This document shows positions 1-6,185 of a DNA stretch of 12,578 nt, piece after piece. Every line of letters begins with the position of its first letter. Positions within the stretch are counted from its first letter, which is position 1. Source of the DNA: Nitrospirota bacterium. GTDB lineage: Bacteria; Nitrospirota; Thermodesulfovibrionia; UBA6902; BMS3Bbin08. The notes beneath the pieces were generated by a model. It was given only the letters and a program-made list of their open reading frames with translations, was not told the DNA's origin and made no database searches. The translations under genes and the position numbers were made by a program. The DNA is taken from NCBI GenBank assembly GCA_016208845.1, contig JACQXH010000174.1:744-13321 (forward strand), read 5' to 3'.

Positions 1-2
1 AG

Positions 3-1103
3 ATCAAAAGGGTTGAATCATCCAATCCGGTTATTATGCTGGACGAGCTGGATAAGATAGGACAGGACTTTAAGGGAGACCCTTCTTCAGCATTACTGGA
101 GGTGCTGGACCCGGAACAGAATCACAATTTCATCGACCATTATATCGACGTGCCGTTCGACCTCTCGAGCATTATGTTTATTGTAACTGCGAATATTGCC
201 GATAATATTCAGGACGCGCTGAGGGACCGCATGGAGGTCATAGAATTCTCCGGTTATACTGAGGATGAAAAGGCGAATATAGCCATGCAATATCTTGTAC
301 CAAAGCAGGTGCATGAAAAAGGCCTGTCGGATTTTCAGCCTGTATTTACTGCTGACGCAGTATTAAAGATCATACGGGAACATACCCATGAGGCCGGGAT
401 AAGAAATCTTGAGAGGCAGATCGCGACCGTGTGCAGGAAAATAGCAACTGATTTTGTTCATACCTCAGCTTTACCCCAGCAGATAAAGATCACACCTGAG
501 GCAGTAGAAACATATCTTGGCGTAGGAAAGTATTATCTCGAGGTTACAGACGAACAAAACCGTATAGGCGTCACAACGGGACTGGTCTGGACCGAGGTCG
601 GCGGCGCGATTATTTTTGTCGAGGCCGCAAAGATGGCGGGTAAAGGAGAGCTTATTCTGACCGGCTCATTAGGCAGCGTGATGCGCGAGTCTGCGCAGGC
701 GGCCCTGAGCTACATCCGAAGCAACGCTGTTTCTTTCAATATAGAAAAGAATTTTTTTGAAGCGCAGGACATCCACGTCCATGTCCCGGCCGGAGCCATT
801 CCGAAGGACGGGCCTTCAGCCGGCGCCACCATCGCAATTTCACTGTTATCTCTTTTGACCGGAAGGCCTGCAAAGAGGGATGTCGCAGTGTCAGGGGAAA
901 TAACCCTGACCGGAAGAATGCTCCCGGTTGGCGGTATTAAGGAAAAGATACTTGCGGCAAGGCGGGCAGGGGTAAAGGAAATAATATTCCCGATAAAGAA
1001 CAAGGTAGATATTGAGAATCTTCCGGAAGATGTCAGAAAAGGCATAGAGTTTCGCCTTGTCGACAGGATTGAGGAAGTTATTGATATGGTGCTGATAAAG
1101 TGA
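3..1103 (+). CDS. lon: ATP-dependent protease Lon, C-terminal part (5' end outside window)
   Basis: Lon is a cytoplasmic homo-oligomeric AAA+ serine protease that unfolds and degrades damaged or regulatory proteins. The frame is open from base 3, so the gene begins upstream; about 366 residues are visible. They start just before the Walker B region (VIMLDELDK, about base 30), followed by the typical GDPSSALLEVLDPEQN segment, the AAA+ sensor and lid region, and then the Lon peptidase domain. The catalytic Ser lies in PKDGPSAG (codon 816-818) and the catalytic Lys in GGIKEK (codon 939-941), so the Ser-Lys dyad is intact. The C-terminus (RIEEVIDMVLIK) ends where Lon proteins usually end. The N-terminal substrate-binding domain and Walker A are off the window. 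The next gene starts 148 bases downstream, across a repeat-bearing spacer, so co-transcription is possible but not shown. Identification is very secure. Confidence 0.97.
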   Translation: MKRVESSNPVIMLDELDKIGQDFKGDPSSALLEVLDPEQNHNFIDHYIDVPFDLSSIMFIVTANIADNIQDALRDRMEVIEFSGYTEDEKANIAMQYLVPKQVHEKGLSDFQPVFTADAVLKIIREHTHEAGIRNLERQIATVCRKIATDFVHTSALPQQIKITPEAVETYLGVGKYYLEVTDEQNRIGVTTGLVWTEVGGAIIFVEAAKMAGKGELILTGSLGSVMRESAQAALSYIRSNAVSFNIEKNFFEAQDIHVHVPAGAIPKDGPSAGATIAISLLSLLTGRPAKRDVAVSGEITLTGRMLPVGGIKEKILAARRAGVKEIIFPIKNKVDIENLPEDVRKGIEFRLVDRIEEVIDMVLIK

Positions 1104-1130
1104 GGGAGGATTCAAGGTGTGAAGGGCGGA

Positions 1131-1186
1131 TAGTCTGTAGGTATTTAGTCGTTTAGCTAACAGACTACAGACTAATAGACTAAACC
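1131..1186. repeat. Degenerate 7-base tandem repeat with internal inverted repeat, lon-regulator spacer
   Basis: The spacer can be cut into consecutive 7-base units with related sequence: TAGTCTG, TAGGTAT, TTAGTCG, TTTAGCT, AACAGAC, TACAGAC, TAATAGA, CTAAACC. The first half is on one strand and the second half is its complement. TAGTCTGTAG at 1131-1140 is thus the exact reverse complement of CTACAGACTA at 1165-1174, and TTTAGTC (1144-1150) that of GACTAAA (1178-1184). The RNA could fold into a 10-bp hairpin with a 24-base loop, but no T-run follows, so it is not a standard terminator. It shares its period, not its sequence, with the repeats around the tRNA genes. Confidence 0.7.
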
Positions 1187-1251
1187 GCCTGATCTGCAGG
1201 AATCCTTAAATCGTTTTAGGCTGCTTTTTTGGAGAGGATCAAATTTATAAA

Positions 1252-2613
1252 ATGGACAACAAAGCGACATTATTAATTGTAGACGATGAAAAGATTGCTC
1301 TTAAAAATCTTATGAACATTATGAAGAAGGAAGGTTATGACGTCACCGGAACGCACAGCGGCTCCAGTGCGCTGAAATTTATCGATGAAAAAGAATTCGA
1401 TGTTATCCTTACGGATCTGCGCATGGAAAATGTGGATGGTATGCAGATACTCAGGAGATGCAGGGAGCTTTATCCGGATACCGAAGTGATCATGATCTCA
1501 GGGCACGCAACTCTTCAGTCAGCTGTTGAAGCCATGAAAAAAGGCGCATATGATTACATTACCAAGCCTTTTAAGCTTGATGAGGTAAGAAGGGTAGTGA
1601 GAGAGGCGCATGAAAAAGTGAAGTTGAAGAAGGAGAATGCGCAATTAAGAGAGCAGCTGGATAAATATGAAGGCAGGGTCAAGATAATAACCCAGGACTC
1701 TCATATTCAGAAGCTTCTTGATACAGCGCGGCAGATAGCGCCGACAGACTGCAATGTCCTTATCAGCGGGGAAAGCGGCACAGGCAAGGAGATGTTTGCC
1801 CGGTATGTCCATGTGCACAGCAAGAGGGCTGAGGGCCCCTTTTTTGCCGTCAATTGCGGGGCCTTCACAGAAGAACTGCTCTCAAATGAGCTTTTTGGAC
1901 ATGAAAAGGGCGCGTTTACAGGCGCGGTTGCGATGAAGAAGGGTCTGATAGAAATGGCGTCAGGCGGGACGCTGTTTTTGGATGAGATAATAGAAATGCC
2001 GCCTTCCATGCAGGTGAAATTGCTCAGGGCTATTCAGGAAAAAGAGGTTCTGAGATTAGGCGCCACCGCGCCGGTCAAGGTAGATGTGAGGTTTGTAGCA
2101 GCGACCAATCGTGATATTAAGGACGCTATCAGGAGCGGGCAGTTCAGGGAGGACCTGTTTTTCAGATTAAATGTCGTTTCTTTGTTTATTCCTCCGCTTT
2201 CGGAGCGGCAGGACGATATCCCGCTTCTGAGTTATTATTTCCTTAAGAAATATTCAGCCATAATGAAGAAAGATATAAATGAAATTAGCCCGGACGTGAT
2301 TTCGATCCTCATGAGCTATGATTTCCCGGGCAATGTGAGGGAGCTTGAAAATATTATTGAGAGGGGAGTAGCCCTCTCAAACGGGAACACCATAGAGGTC
2401 GCCCATCTTCCTGAAGACCTGAAGGAATTGAGCATCCGCACATTCAGAAAAAAGGAAGGAAAGATACCTTCCCTTGAAGAACAGGAAGAGGCATATATAA
2501 AATGGGTCCTCAGGGAAGCAGGCAACAATAGAACCGCTGCATCCCAGATACTTGGTATTGACAGAGTGTCGTTATGGCGGAAACTTAAAAAGTACGGACT
2601 GGAAGAGGGGTAG
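1252..2613 (+). CDS. Sigma-54-dependent response regulator, NtrC/AtoC family
   Basis: A 453-residue two-component activator of RNA polymerase carrying sigma-54. Domains in order: receiver (about 5-120) with acidic pair D11/D12, phospho-acceptor D55, S83 and K105; a coiled linker (about 120-142); AAA+ domain (about 145-375) with Walker A GESGTGKE at 173-180, the sigma-54 contact motif GAFTGA at 220-225, and Walker B LFLDEI at 241-246; and a Fis-type helix-turn-helix (about 425-446, NNRTAASQILGIDRVSLWRK). All residues needed for phosphorylation, ATP hydrolysis and sigma-54 contact are present. After Walker B it reads LDEIIEMP where LDEIGEMP is usual. GGAGAGGA at 1231-1238 is a Shine-Dalgarno candidate, although 13-17 bases is a rather long spacing to this ATG; no better start exists in frame. 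There is no histidine kinase beside it and no -24/-12 promoter was found in the window, so its target genes and signal are unknown. Confidence 0.95.
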   Translation: MDNKATLLIVDDEKIALKNLMNIMKKEGYDVTGTHSGSSALKFIDEKEFDVILTDLRMENVDGMQILRRCRELYPDTEVIMISGHATLQSAVEAMKKGAYDYITKPFKLDEVRRVVREAHEKVKLKKENAQLREQLDKYEGRVKIITQDSHIQKLLDTARQIAPTDCNVLISGESGTGKEMFARYVHVHSKRAEGPFFAVNCGAFTEELLSNELFGHEKGAFTGAVAMKKGLIEMASGGTLFLDEIIEMPPSMQVKLLRAIQEKEVLRLGATAPVKVDVRFVAATNRDIKDAIRSGQFREDLFFRLNVVSLFIPPLSERQDDIPLLSYYFLKKYSAIMKKDINEISPDVISILMSYDFPGNVRELENIIERGVALSNGNTIEVAHLPEDLKELSIRTFRKKEGKIPSLEEQEEAYIKWVLREAGNNRTAASQILGIDRVSLWRKLKKYGLEEG

Positions 2614-2614
2614 T

Positions 2615-2628
2615 ATAAGGGCCCTTAT
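2615..2628. other. 14-base perfect palindrome between convergent genes
   Basis: ATAAGGGCCCTTAT lies in the 48-base gap between the convergent ends of the sigma-54 regulator and trpG. It is a perfect palindrome with no loop. As RNA it could fold only as a short stem with the central bases unpaired, and no T-run follows on either strand. It may be a weak bidirectional transcription end or a protein site, or chance. Confidence 0.3.
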
Positions 2629-2661
2629 GAGAATGACAAGGTTAAACAGGCCGTTGAAGAA

Positions 2662-3258
2662 CTAAGTCTCATGTTCCTCAGCCAGCCTCAGGAAGTTCTT
2701 CAGCAGGTCTTTACCAGCTTTTGTGAGTATAGATTCGGGATGGAACTGGACGCCTTCTAGAATAAATCTTTTCTGATCCCTGTCTTTATACCTTACCCCC
2801 ATGATTTCACCTGCGTCGGTCCATGCGGTTATATCAAGGCATTCCGGCAGGGTCTCACGCTTTATTATCAATGAATGATATCTGGTCGCCTCGAAGGGGT
2901 TAGGCAGGTCTTTGAAAATATTTTTCCCGTCATGATGTATCATGGATGTCTTGCCATGCATCAATCTGGGCGCATTTATGATTTCTCCTCCATAGGCCGC
3001 GCCGATGGATTGATGGCCGAGGCACACGCCGAGGATAGGTTTCTTGCCGGCAAAATGTTTAATCACATTTATGGATATGCCCGCTTCTTTAGGAGTACAG
3101 GGGCCGGGAGAGATCACGATTTTGCCCGGATCAAGTTCTTCGATCTCCTCAATAGTGATCTTATCGTTCCTGAAGACCCTTATATCTTCACCGAGTTCAC
3201 CCAGATACTGAACCAGGTTATAAGTGAAGGAATCGTAATTGTCGATCATTAATAACAT
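2662..3258 (-). CDS. trpG: Anthranilate synthase component II, glutamine amidotransferase
   Basis: A 198-residue class I glutamine amidotransferase that releases ammonia from glutamine and passes it to TrpE for anthranilate synthesis, the first committed step of tryptophan biosynthesis, in the cytoplasm. The catalytic triad is visible: C79 in GVCLGHQ, and H173 and E175 in QFHPES. The start MLLMIDNYDSFTYNL and oxyanion segment SPGPCTP match the TrpG/PabA family, and the length is normal. The start chosen gives the usual number of residues before IDNYDSF and has GGGGAAA a few bases upstream. It follows trpE with a 15-base gap, so the two are surely co-transcribed. In many bacteria one such subunit also serves PabB in folate synthesis (amphibolic PabA); with TrpE beside it, trpG is the better name. 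No trpD, trpC or other trp gene follows; the gene instead faces the convergent sigma-54 regulator. Confidence 0.95.
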   Translation of the reverse strand: MLLMIDNYDSFTYNLVQYLGELGEDIRVFRNDKITIEEIEELDPGKIVISPGPCTPKEAGISINVIKHFAGKKPILGVCLGHQSIGAAYGGEIINAPRLMHGKTSMIHHDGKNIFKDLPNPFEATRYHSLIIKRETLPECLDITAWTDAGEIMGVRYKDRDQKRFILEGVQFHPESILTKAGKDLLKNFLRLAEEHET

Positions 3259-3273
3259 ATGATTTTCCCCGGT

Positions 3274-4740
3274 TTACAGACCCTTCTCCGCAATTTCCAC
3301 TGCCTTGAACATTCCCTTTGCCTTGTCCAATGTTTCAGTAAATTCTTTCTCAGGGTCAGAATCAGCGACTATGCCTGCGCCGGCCTGAATATAAGCCTTT
3401 CTATTATTGAATATTATAGTCCGTATGGTAATGCACATGTCCATGTTGCCTGAGAAATCGAAATATCCCACACAGCCGGCATATGGGCCGCGTTTTGAAG
3501 GTTCTATTTCCTCAATTATCTCCATGGCGCGGATTTTAGGCGCTCCTGTAACGGTGCCCGCAGGGAATGATGCCCTTAGCACATCAAAGGCGTCAAGCCC
3601 ATCTTCCAGCTTGCCGACGACATTAGAGACAAGATGCATGACATGCGAATATTTTTCAACGGTCATCAGTTCAGTAACTTTGACGCTGCCTGTAACCGCG
3701 ACCCGTCCGACATCATTCCTGCCAAGATCCACAAGCATAATGTGTTCTGCCATCTCTTTAGGATCAGCCTTGAGCTCTTTTTCAAGTTCGCTGTCTTCAT
3801 CGGGCGTGCTGCCTCTTTTCCTTGTTCCTGCAATGGGCCTCAGCTCTATGGTATCCCCTTCGAGCCTTACAAGTATTTCAGGGGAAGAGCCGACGAATTT
3901 TGTCTTGCCGGTATCAATGTAATACATATATGGTGATGGATTTATGACCCTTAACGCTCTGTATGCGTTAAGCGGATGTATGTTCGTATCTCTCTGAAAA
4001 TTCTGAGACAGAACCACCTGAATTACATCCCCTGCATTTATATATTCTTTAGCCTTTTCCACTGCACTGAGAAAACCGTCTTTTGTGAAATTAGATGTGA
4101 ATGCTTTATCGCCTGACACAGATGCTTTTTGGGGCAAAGTCACTTTTGATCTGAGTTTCTTAATGATATCTTCAATCTTAACCAGGGCATTATCATAGGC
4201 CTCTTTTGGGTCGCCCGCCACATGAGCATTTGATATTACCTTGATCTTTTGAGTCAGGTTGTCAAAAACGAGCAGGGTGTCTGTGAACATAAAATACAGA
4301 TCAGGGAGATTTATTCCTTTGTGATGATTATCCGGAAGCTCTTCAAAAAAACGTACTGTGTCATAGCCAACATAGCCCACAAAGCCGCCGAAGAATCTCG
4401 GCAATCCCGGCATCATCACGGGCCTGTAATTTCTCAGCTCTGCCGCAATCACTTCCAGTGGGTCTTTGATGACTTTTTTCTTTTCTTTTTGCTTTCCCCT
4501 CTGAATAGTAATGTTTTTGCCCTTTCCCTCTATAGTCAGGGAAGGATCGCTCGCGATAAAGGAGTAGCGTGCCCATTTTTCACCGCCCACAACGCTCTCA
4601 AGAAGAAAGCCTGTTTTTCCTTTTAATTTCAGAAAGGCTGACAGGGGTGTTTCAAGGTCTGCCATTATCTCAGCATAGACAGGGATAATGTTGCCTTCCT
4701 TTGTCTTTTCTTTGAATTCCTCGAAATCAGGATAAAACAT
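3274..4740 (-). CDS. trpE: Anthranilate synthase component I
   Basis: A 488-residue chorismate-using enzyme that, with TrpG, makes anthranilate and pyruvate. The N-terminal domain carries LLES at 46-49, the conserved tryptophan feedback-inhibition site, so allosteric control is probably intact. The C-terminal chorismate-binding domain shows DVIQVVLSQNF, PSPYMYY, RPIAGTR, the metal and substrate segment MLVDLGRNDVGRV, and FPAGTVTGAPKIRAMEII. The PIAGT form (Ala rather than Lys) points to TrpE rather than aminodeoxychorismate synthase PabB. Length is normal. The ATG has a Shine-Dalgarno GAGGTT about 10 bases upstream on the minus strand. It is the first gene of a trpE-trpG operon transcribed from a promoter around 4783-4812. 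The leader is only about 35 bases, too short for a Trp leader peptide with attenuator or for a T-box, so regulation is more likely enzymatic or by a repressor not seen here. Confidence 0.96.
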   Translation of the reverse strand: MFYPDFEEFKEKTKEGNIIPVYAEIMADLETPLSAFLKLKGKTGFLLESVVGGEKWARYSFIASDPSLTIEGKGKNITIQRGKQKEKKKVIKDPLEVIAAELRNYRPVMMPGLPRFFGGFVGYVGYDTVRFFEELPDNHHKGINLPDLYFMFTDTLLVFDNLTQKIKVISNAHVAGDPKEAYDNALVKIEDIIKKLRSKVTLPQKASVSGDKAFTSNFTKDGFLSAVEKAKEYINAGDVIQVVLSQNFQRDTNIHPLNAYRALRVINPSPYMYYIDTGKTKFVGSSPEILVRLEGDTIELRPIAGTRKRGSTPDEDSELEKELKADPKEMAEHIMLVDLGRNDVGRVAVTGSVKVTELMTVEKYSHVMHLVSNVVGKLEDGLDAFDVLRASFPAGTVTGAPKIRAMEIIEEIEPSKRGPYAGCVGYFDFSGNMDMCITIRTIIFNNRKAYIQAGAGIVADSDPEKEFTETLDKAKGMFKAVEIAEKGL

Positions 4741-4782
4741 ATTGACAAGAACCTCTATATTTAATTACTATCATAAGTGTCT

Positions 4783-4812
4783 ATTATACTTAAGTGAACA
4801 GTGAATAGTGAA
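4783..4812 (-). promoter_or_regulatory. Predicted sigma-70-type promoter of trpE-trpG
   Basis: On the minus strand a perfect -10 box TATAAT occupies 4788-4783. A weaker -35, TTCACT (4 of 6 to consensus), occupies 4812-4807, with 18 bases between. Transcription would start near 4776, leaving a leader of about 35 bases before the trpE ATG. The -35 box is part of the GTGAATA/GTGAATT heptamer array, so repeat variation could alter promoter strength. Prediction by eye only. Confidence 0.5.
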
Positions 4813-4814
4813 TT
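4794..4814. repeat. Three tandem degenerate 7-base units (GTGAAYW)
   Basis: GTGAACA, GTGAATA and GTGAATT follow each other exactly at 4794-4800, 4801-4807 and 4808-4814. The 10-base word AGTGAACAGT at 4793-4802 recurs exactly at 5159-5168, on the far side of the two tRNA genes. The array overlaps the -35 region of the trpE promoter on the minus strand. Confidence 0.75.
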
Positions 4815-4839
4815 GTCTTCCCAAATAAATCCTTTTTTA

Positions 4840-4874
4840 TTGCTGATTGCTGAAAACTGTTAACTGGTCGCTGA
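4840..4874. repeat. Five 7-base units ending beside tRNA-Gly
   Basis: TTGCTGA is repeated exactly at 4840-4846 and 4847-4853, followed in the same register by the looser units AAACTGT, TAACTGG and TCGCTGA. The array ends only 7 bases before the first base of the tRNA-Gly gene, so it lies in the tRNA 5' leader or promoter region. Confidence 0.65.
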
Positions 4875-4881
4875 AGTTATT

Positions 4882-4957
4882 GCGGGTGTAGCTCAGCTGG
4901 TAGAGCACAACCTTGCCAAGGTTGGGGTCGCGGGTTCGAATCCCGTCGCCCGCTCCA
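4882..4957 (+). tRNA. tRNA-Gly (anticodon GCC)
   Basis: The full cloverleaf can be drawn. The acceptor stem GCGGGTG pairs with CGCCCGC (one G-U). D arm is GCTC/GAGC. The anticodon stem CAACC/GGTTG encloses the loop TTGCCAA with anticodon GCC at 4915-4917. The T arm GCGGG-TTCGAAT-CCCGT has one G-U pair. The discriminator is T, as expected for bacterial tRNA-Gly, and CCA is encoded at 4955-4957. It reads GGC and GGU glycine codons. A second tRNA lies 118 bases downstream on the same strand, so they may share a transcript. Confidence 0.97.
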
Positions 4958-4962
4958 TTATA

Positions 4963-4990
4963 AGATGCAAGATGCAGGATGCAGGTCGCA
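4963..4990. repeat. Four tandem 7-base units (AGATGCA family)
   Basis: AGATGCA, AGATGCA, GGATGCA and GGTCGCA follow without gaps just after the tRNA-Gly CCA end. The first two are identical and the later ones drift. No CRISPR-like spacers and no coding frame are involved. Confidence 0.75.
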
Positions 4991-5026
4991 TGATTGAAAA
5001 CTTCCGAAGCATTAGAAAGAGTCCAG

Positions 5027-5047
5027 TCGTGTATCGTGTATCGTGAA
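5027..5047. repeat. Three tandem 7-base units (TCGTGTA family)
   Basis: TCGTGTA, TCGTGTA and TCGTGAA are contiguous, in the spacer before tRNA-Cys. The sequence differs from the AGATGCA array 36 bases earlier but the period is the same. Confidence 0.75.
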
Positions 5048-5075
5048 TCTTGGAACTCGATTCCCTGACGTATTC

Positions 5076-5151
5076 GGCGGCGTACCCAAGTGGCTAAGGG
5101 GGAGGTCTGCAAAACCTTTATGCAGCGGTTCGAATCCGCTCGCCGCCTCCA
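5076..5151 (+). tRNA. tRNA-Cys (anticodon GCA)
   Basis: The acceptor stem GGCGGCG pairs perfectly with CGCCGCC. The D arm CCC...GGG is typical of tRNA-Cys. The anticodon stem GAGGT/ACCTT (one G-U) holds the loop CTGCAAA with anticodon GCA at 5109-5111. The T arm is AGCGG-TTCGAAT-CCGCT. The discriminator is T, the known identity base for CysRS, and CCA is encoded at 5149-5151. It reads UGC and UGU. It is probably the only tRNA-Cys of the genome, but that cannot be seen here. Confidence 0.96.
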
Positions 5152-5157
5152 TTAAAG

Positions 5158-5178
5158 CAGTGAACAGTTGTCAGTAAA
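5158..5178. repeat. Three 7-base units (CAGTNNN) after tRNA-Cys
   Basis: CAGTGAA, CAGTTGT and CAGTAAA are contiguous directly after the tRNA-Cys gene. AGTGAACAGT at 5159-5168 is an exact copy of 4793-4802, so the same word brackets the tRNA pair. This is shorter and looser than the other arrays. Confidence 0.55.
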
Positions 5179-5210
5179 GAACTTCCAAAAAAATCAATTT
5201 AATATCTGAA

Positions 5211-5795
5211 ATGAAAGTCATCGCTTTTTTAGGCAGCCCACGAAAAGACGGGAACACAGACCTCCTTCTGAAAGAGGTTATGAGGGGAGTCAATGTATCA
5301 GGCCTTGAAGTTGAGACATTTGATTTGAATTCAATGGATATCCAGCCGTGCCAGGATTGCGGCGGATGTGATGATACGGGGACCTGCATTGTCCATGATG
5401 ATATGGACAGGATTTACCATTCAATAAGAGCAGCCGACAGGATTGTCCTTGCATCTCCGGTGTTTTTCTTTTCTCTCAGCGCTCAGGCCAAGGCCATGAT
5501 AGACAGGTGCCAGTGTTTCTGGTGCGAGAAATACGTCTTGAAAAAACCGGTCCAGGCCGGTAAATTCGGCAGAAAAGGGCTGCTCCTTCTTGTCGGCGGG
5601 ATGAAAAAAGAGGTCGGCGTTCAGTGTGCCGATACCTGTGCCGGAGCGTTTTTTAAAACAATCAGCGTCCCGGAGCACGTCACTTTAAGTTATCTGGGAA
5701 TTGATAAAAAAGGTGAAATCCTCAAGCATCCTGCATCGCTTAAAGAGGCCTTTGAGGCAGGCAAAAAACTCGTAAGCTGGTCTGCTCCATATTAA
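5211..5795 (+). CDS. Iron-sulfur flavoprotein, NADPH-dependent FMN reductase family
   Basis: A 194-residue flavodoxin-fold protein. The N-terminal GSPRKDGNT at 8-16 is the FMN phosphate loop after a first beta strand (VIAFLG). Next comes a compact cysteine cluster, C47-X2-C50-X2-C53-X5-C59 (CQDCGGCDDTGTC), the arrangement of archaeal and anaerobe iron-sulfur flavoproteins that bind a [4Fe-4S] cluster beside FMN. ASPVFFFSLSAQAKAMIDR at about 80-98 is the conserved family segment. Such proteins are thought to shuttle electrons, and some reduce oxygen species or quinones; the real partner is unknown. The protein has no signal peptide and should be cytoplasmic. Several further cysteines follow (CQCFWC region and near 140). 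No clear Shine-Dalgarno stands before this ATG, but the FMN loop so close to the N-terminus supports the start. It stands alone, 59 bases after tRNA-Cys and 390 before the chemosensory operon. Confidence 0.85.
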   Translation: MKVIAFLGSPRKDGNTDLLLKEVMRGVNVSGLEVETFDLNSMDIQPCQDCGGCDDTGTCIVHDDMDRIYHSIRAADRIVLASPVFFFSLSAQAKAMIDRCQCFWCEKYVLKKPVQAGKFGRKGLLLLVGGMKKEVGVQCADTCAGAFFKTISVPEHVTLSYLGIDKKGEILKHPASLKEAFEAGKKLVSWSAPY

Positions 5796-5881
5796 GCTTT
5801 TATCTACTAATGTTGCAGTGTCGATACAGGCACAATTTATACCTTCAATATTCTTCTTTTTTAAAACCCGCTTTTAAGAAT

Positions 5882-5909
5882 TAAAGATTTTCCCTTCTGA
5901 CACCGAAAA
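5882..5909 (+). promoter_or_regulatory. Candidate sigma-28 (FliA)-type promoter of chemosensory operon
   Basis: TAAAGATT at 5882-5889 matches 7 of 8 bases of the enteric sigma-28 -35 element TAAAGTTT. ACCGAAAA at 5902-5909 matches 6 of 8 bases of GCCGATAA, with a 12-base spacer where 11 is usual. Sigma-28 commonly drives chemotaxis genes, and this lies in the long spacer before cheY-cheA-cheW-mcp. Transcription would start near 5917, giving a leader of about 270 bases. The match is by eye and could be chance. Confidence 0.35.
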
Positions 5910-6003
5910 GAATGTTGTTGATAAAAGCATAAGGTATGCATATATATGTGTTATTTACAGTTGTGTATGCAGTGTTGACAATGTGCGTGGGTGGCATTCT
6001 ATT

Positions 6004-6134
6004 ACCACCGAGGCACAGAGACACAGAGCAGACAATGAGACTAAGGAAAGTCTTATGTCACCACATAAAGGAAAAATTTGATCTGATCTATTGTCTTGTT
6101 TTTCAACTCAGTTCAATTGTGTCTCCGTGGTCGA
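6004..6134. repeat. Imperfect inverted repeat with GAGACACA arms
   Basis: The left arm (6004-6028) holds ACCACCGAGGCACAG and GAGACACAGAG, itself two near-copies of an 8-base unit (GAGGCACA, GAGACACA). The right arm (6115-6134) holds TGTGTCTCCGTGGT, whose complement reads ACCACGGAGACACA. The arms share ACCAC and GAGACACA in order but differ by an internal gap, and are separated by about 86 bases with a small 6-bp hairpin in the middle. It resembles a small dispersed intergenic element; no transposase or target duplication is visible. Confidence 0.45.
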
Positions 6135-6185
6135 CTGCTTTTTACAGAATCCAATGTATAAGTTTCAGAAACAAAGGAGGCTTTC

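Larger units (their letters stand above)
5796..6185. other. 390-base non-coding region upstream of chemosensory operon
   Basis: No convincing gene is seen. Contents: a sigma-28-like promoter candidate at 5882-5909; a TTGACA box at 5975-5980 with a poor -10 (TCTATT, 17 bases later); an imperfect inverted repeat with arms near 6004-6028 and 6115-6134; a small hairpin TTATGT-CACC-ACATAA at 6053-6068; and the strong Shine-Dalgarno AAGGAGG at 6174-6180 just before the GTG start. A 91-codon frame here (5936-6211) runs through the inverted-repeat arm and over the next start, so I treat it as chance. Confidence 0.6.

Noticed and set aside
2615..2628. Bidirectional intrinsic terminator
   Set aside because: A perfect palindrome but without loop space for a strong stem and without a T-run on either strand; kept only as a palindrome.
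3407..3922. 171-codon plus-strand frame inside trpE
   Set aside because: Antisense shadow of a strongly conserved gene; Ser/Pro-rich product without motifs.
4741..4776. Trp attenuator or T-box before trpE
   Set aside because: The predicted leader is about 35 bases, with no Trp-rich leader peptide and no alternating hairpins.
4963..5047. CRISPR-like array between the tRNA genes
   Set aside because: Units are 7 bases, contiguous and without spacers; no cas genes are present.
4837..5112. 91-codon minus-strand frame over the tRNA genes
   Set aside because: It is antisense to tRNA-Gly; the stretch GAGDGIRTRDPNLGKVVLYQLSYTR is a well-known false protein produced by translating tRNA genes.
5168..5203. 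Sigma-70 promoter for the flavoprotein gene (TTGTCA ... TTTAAT)
   Set aside because: The spacing of 24 bases is too long and no better -10 is found.
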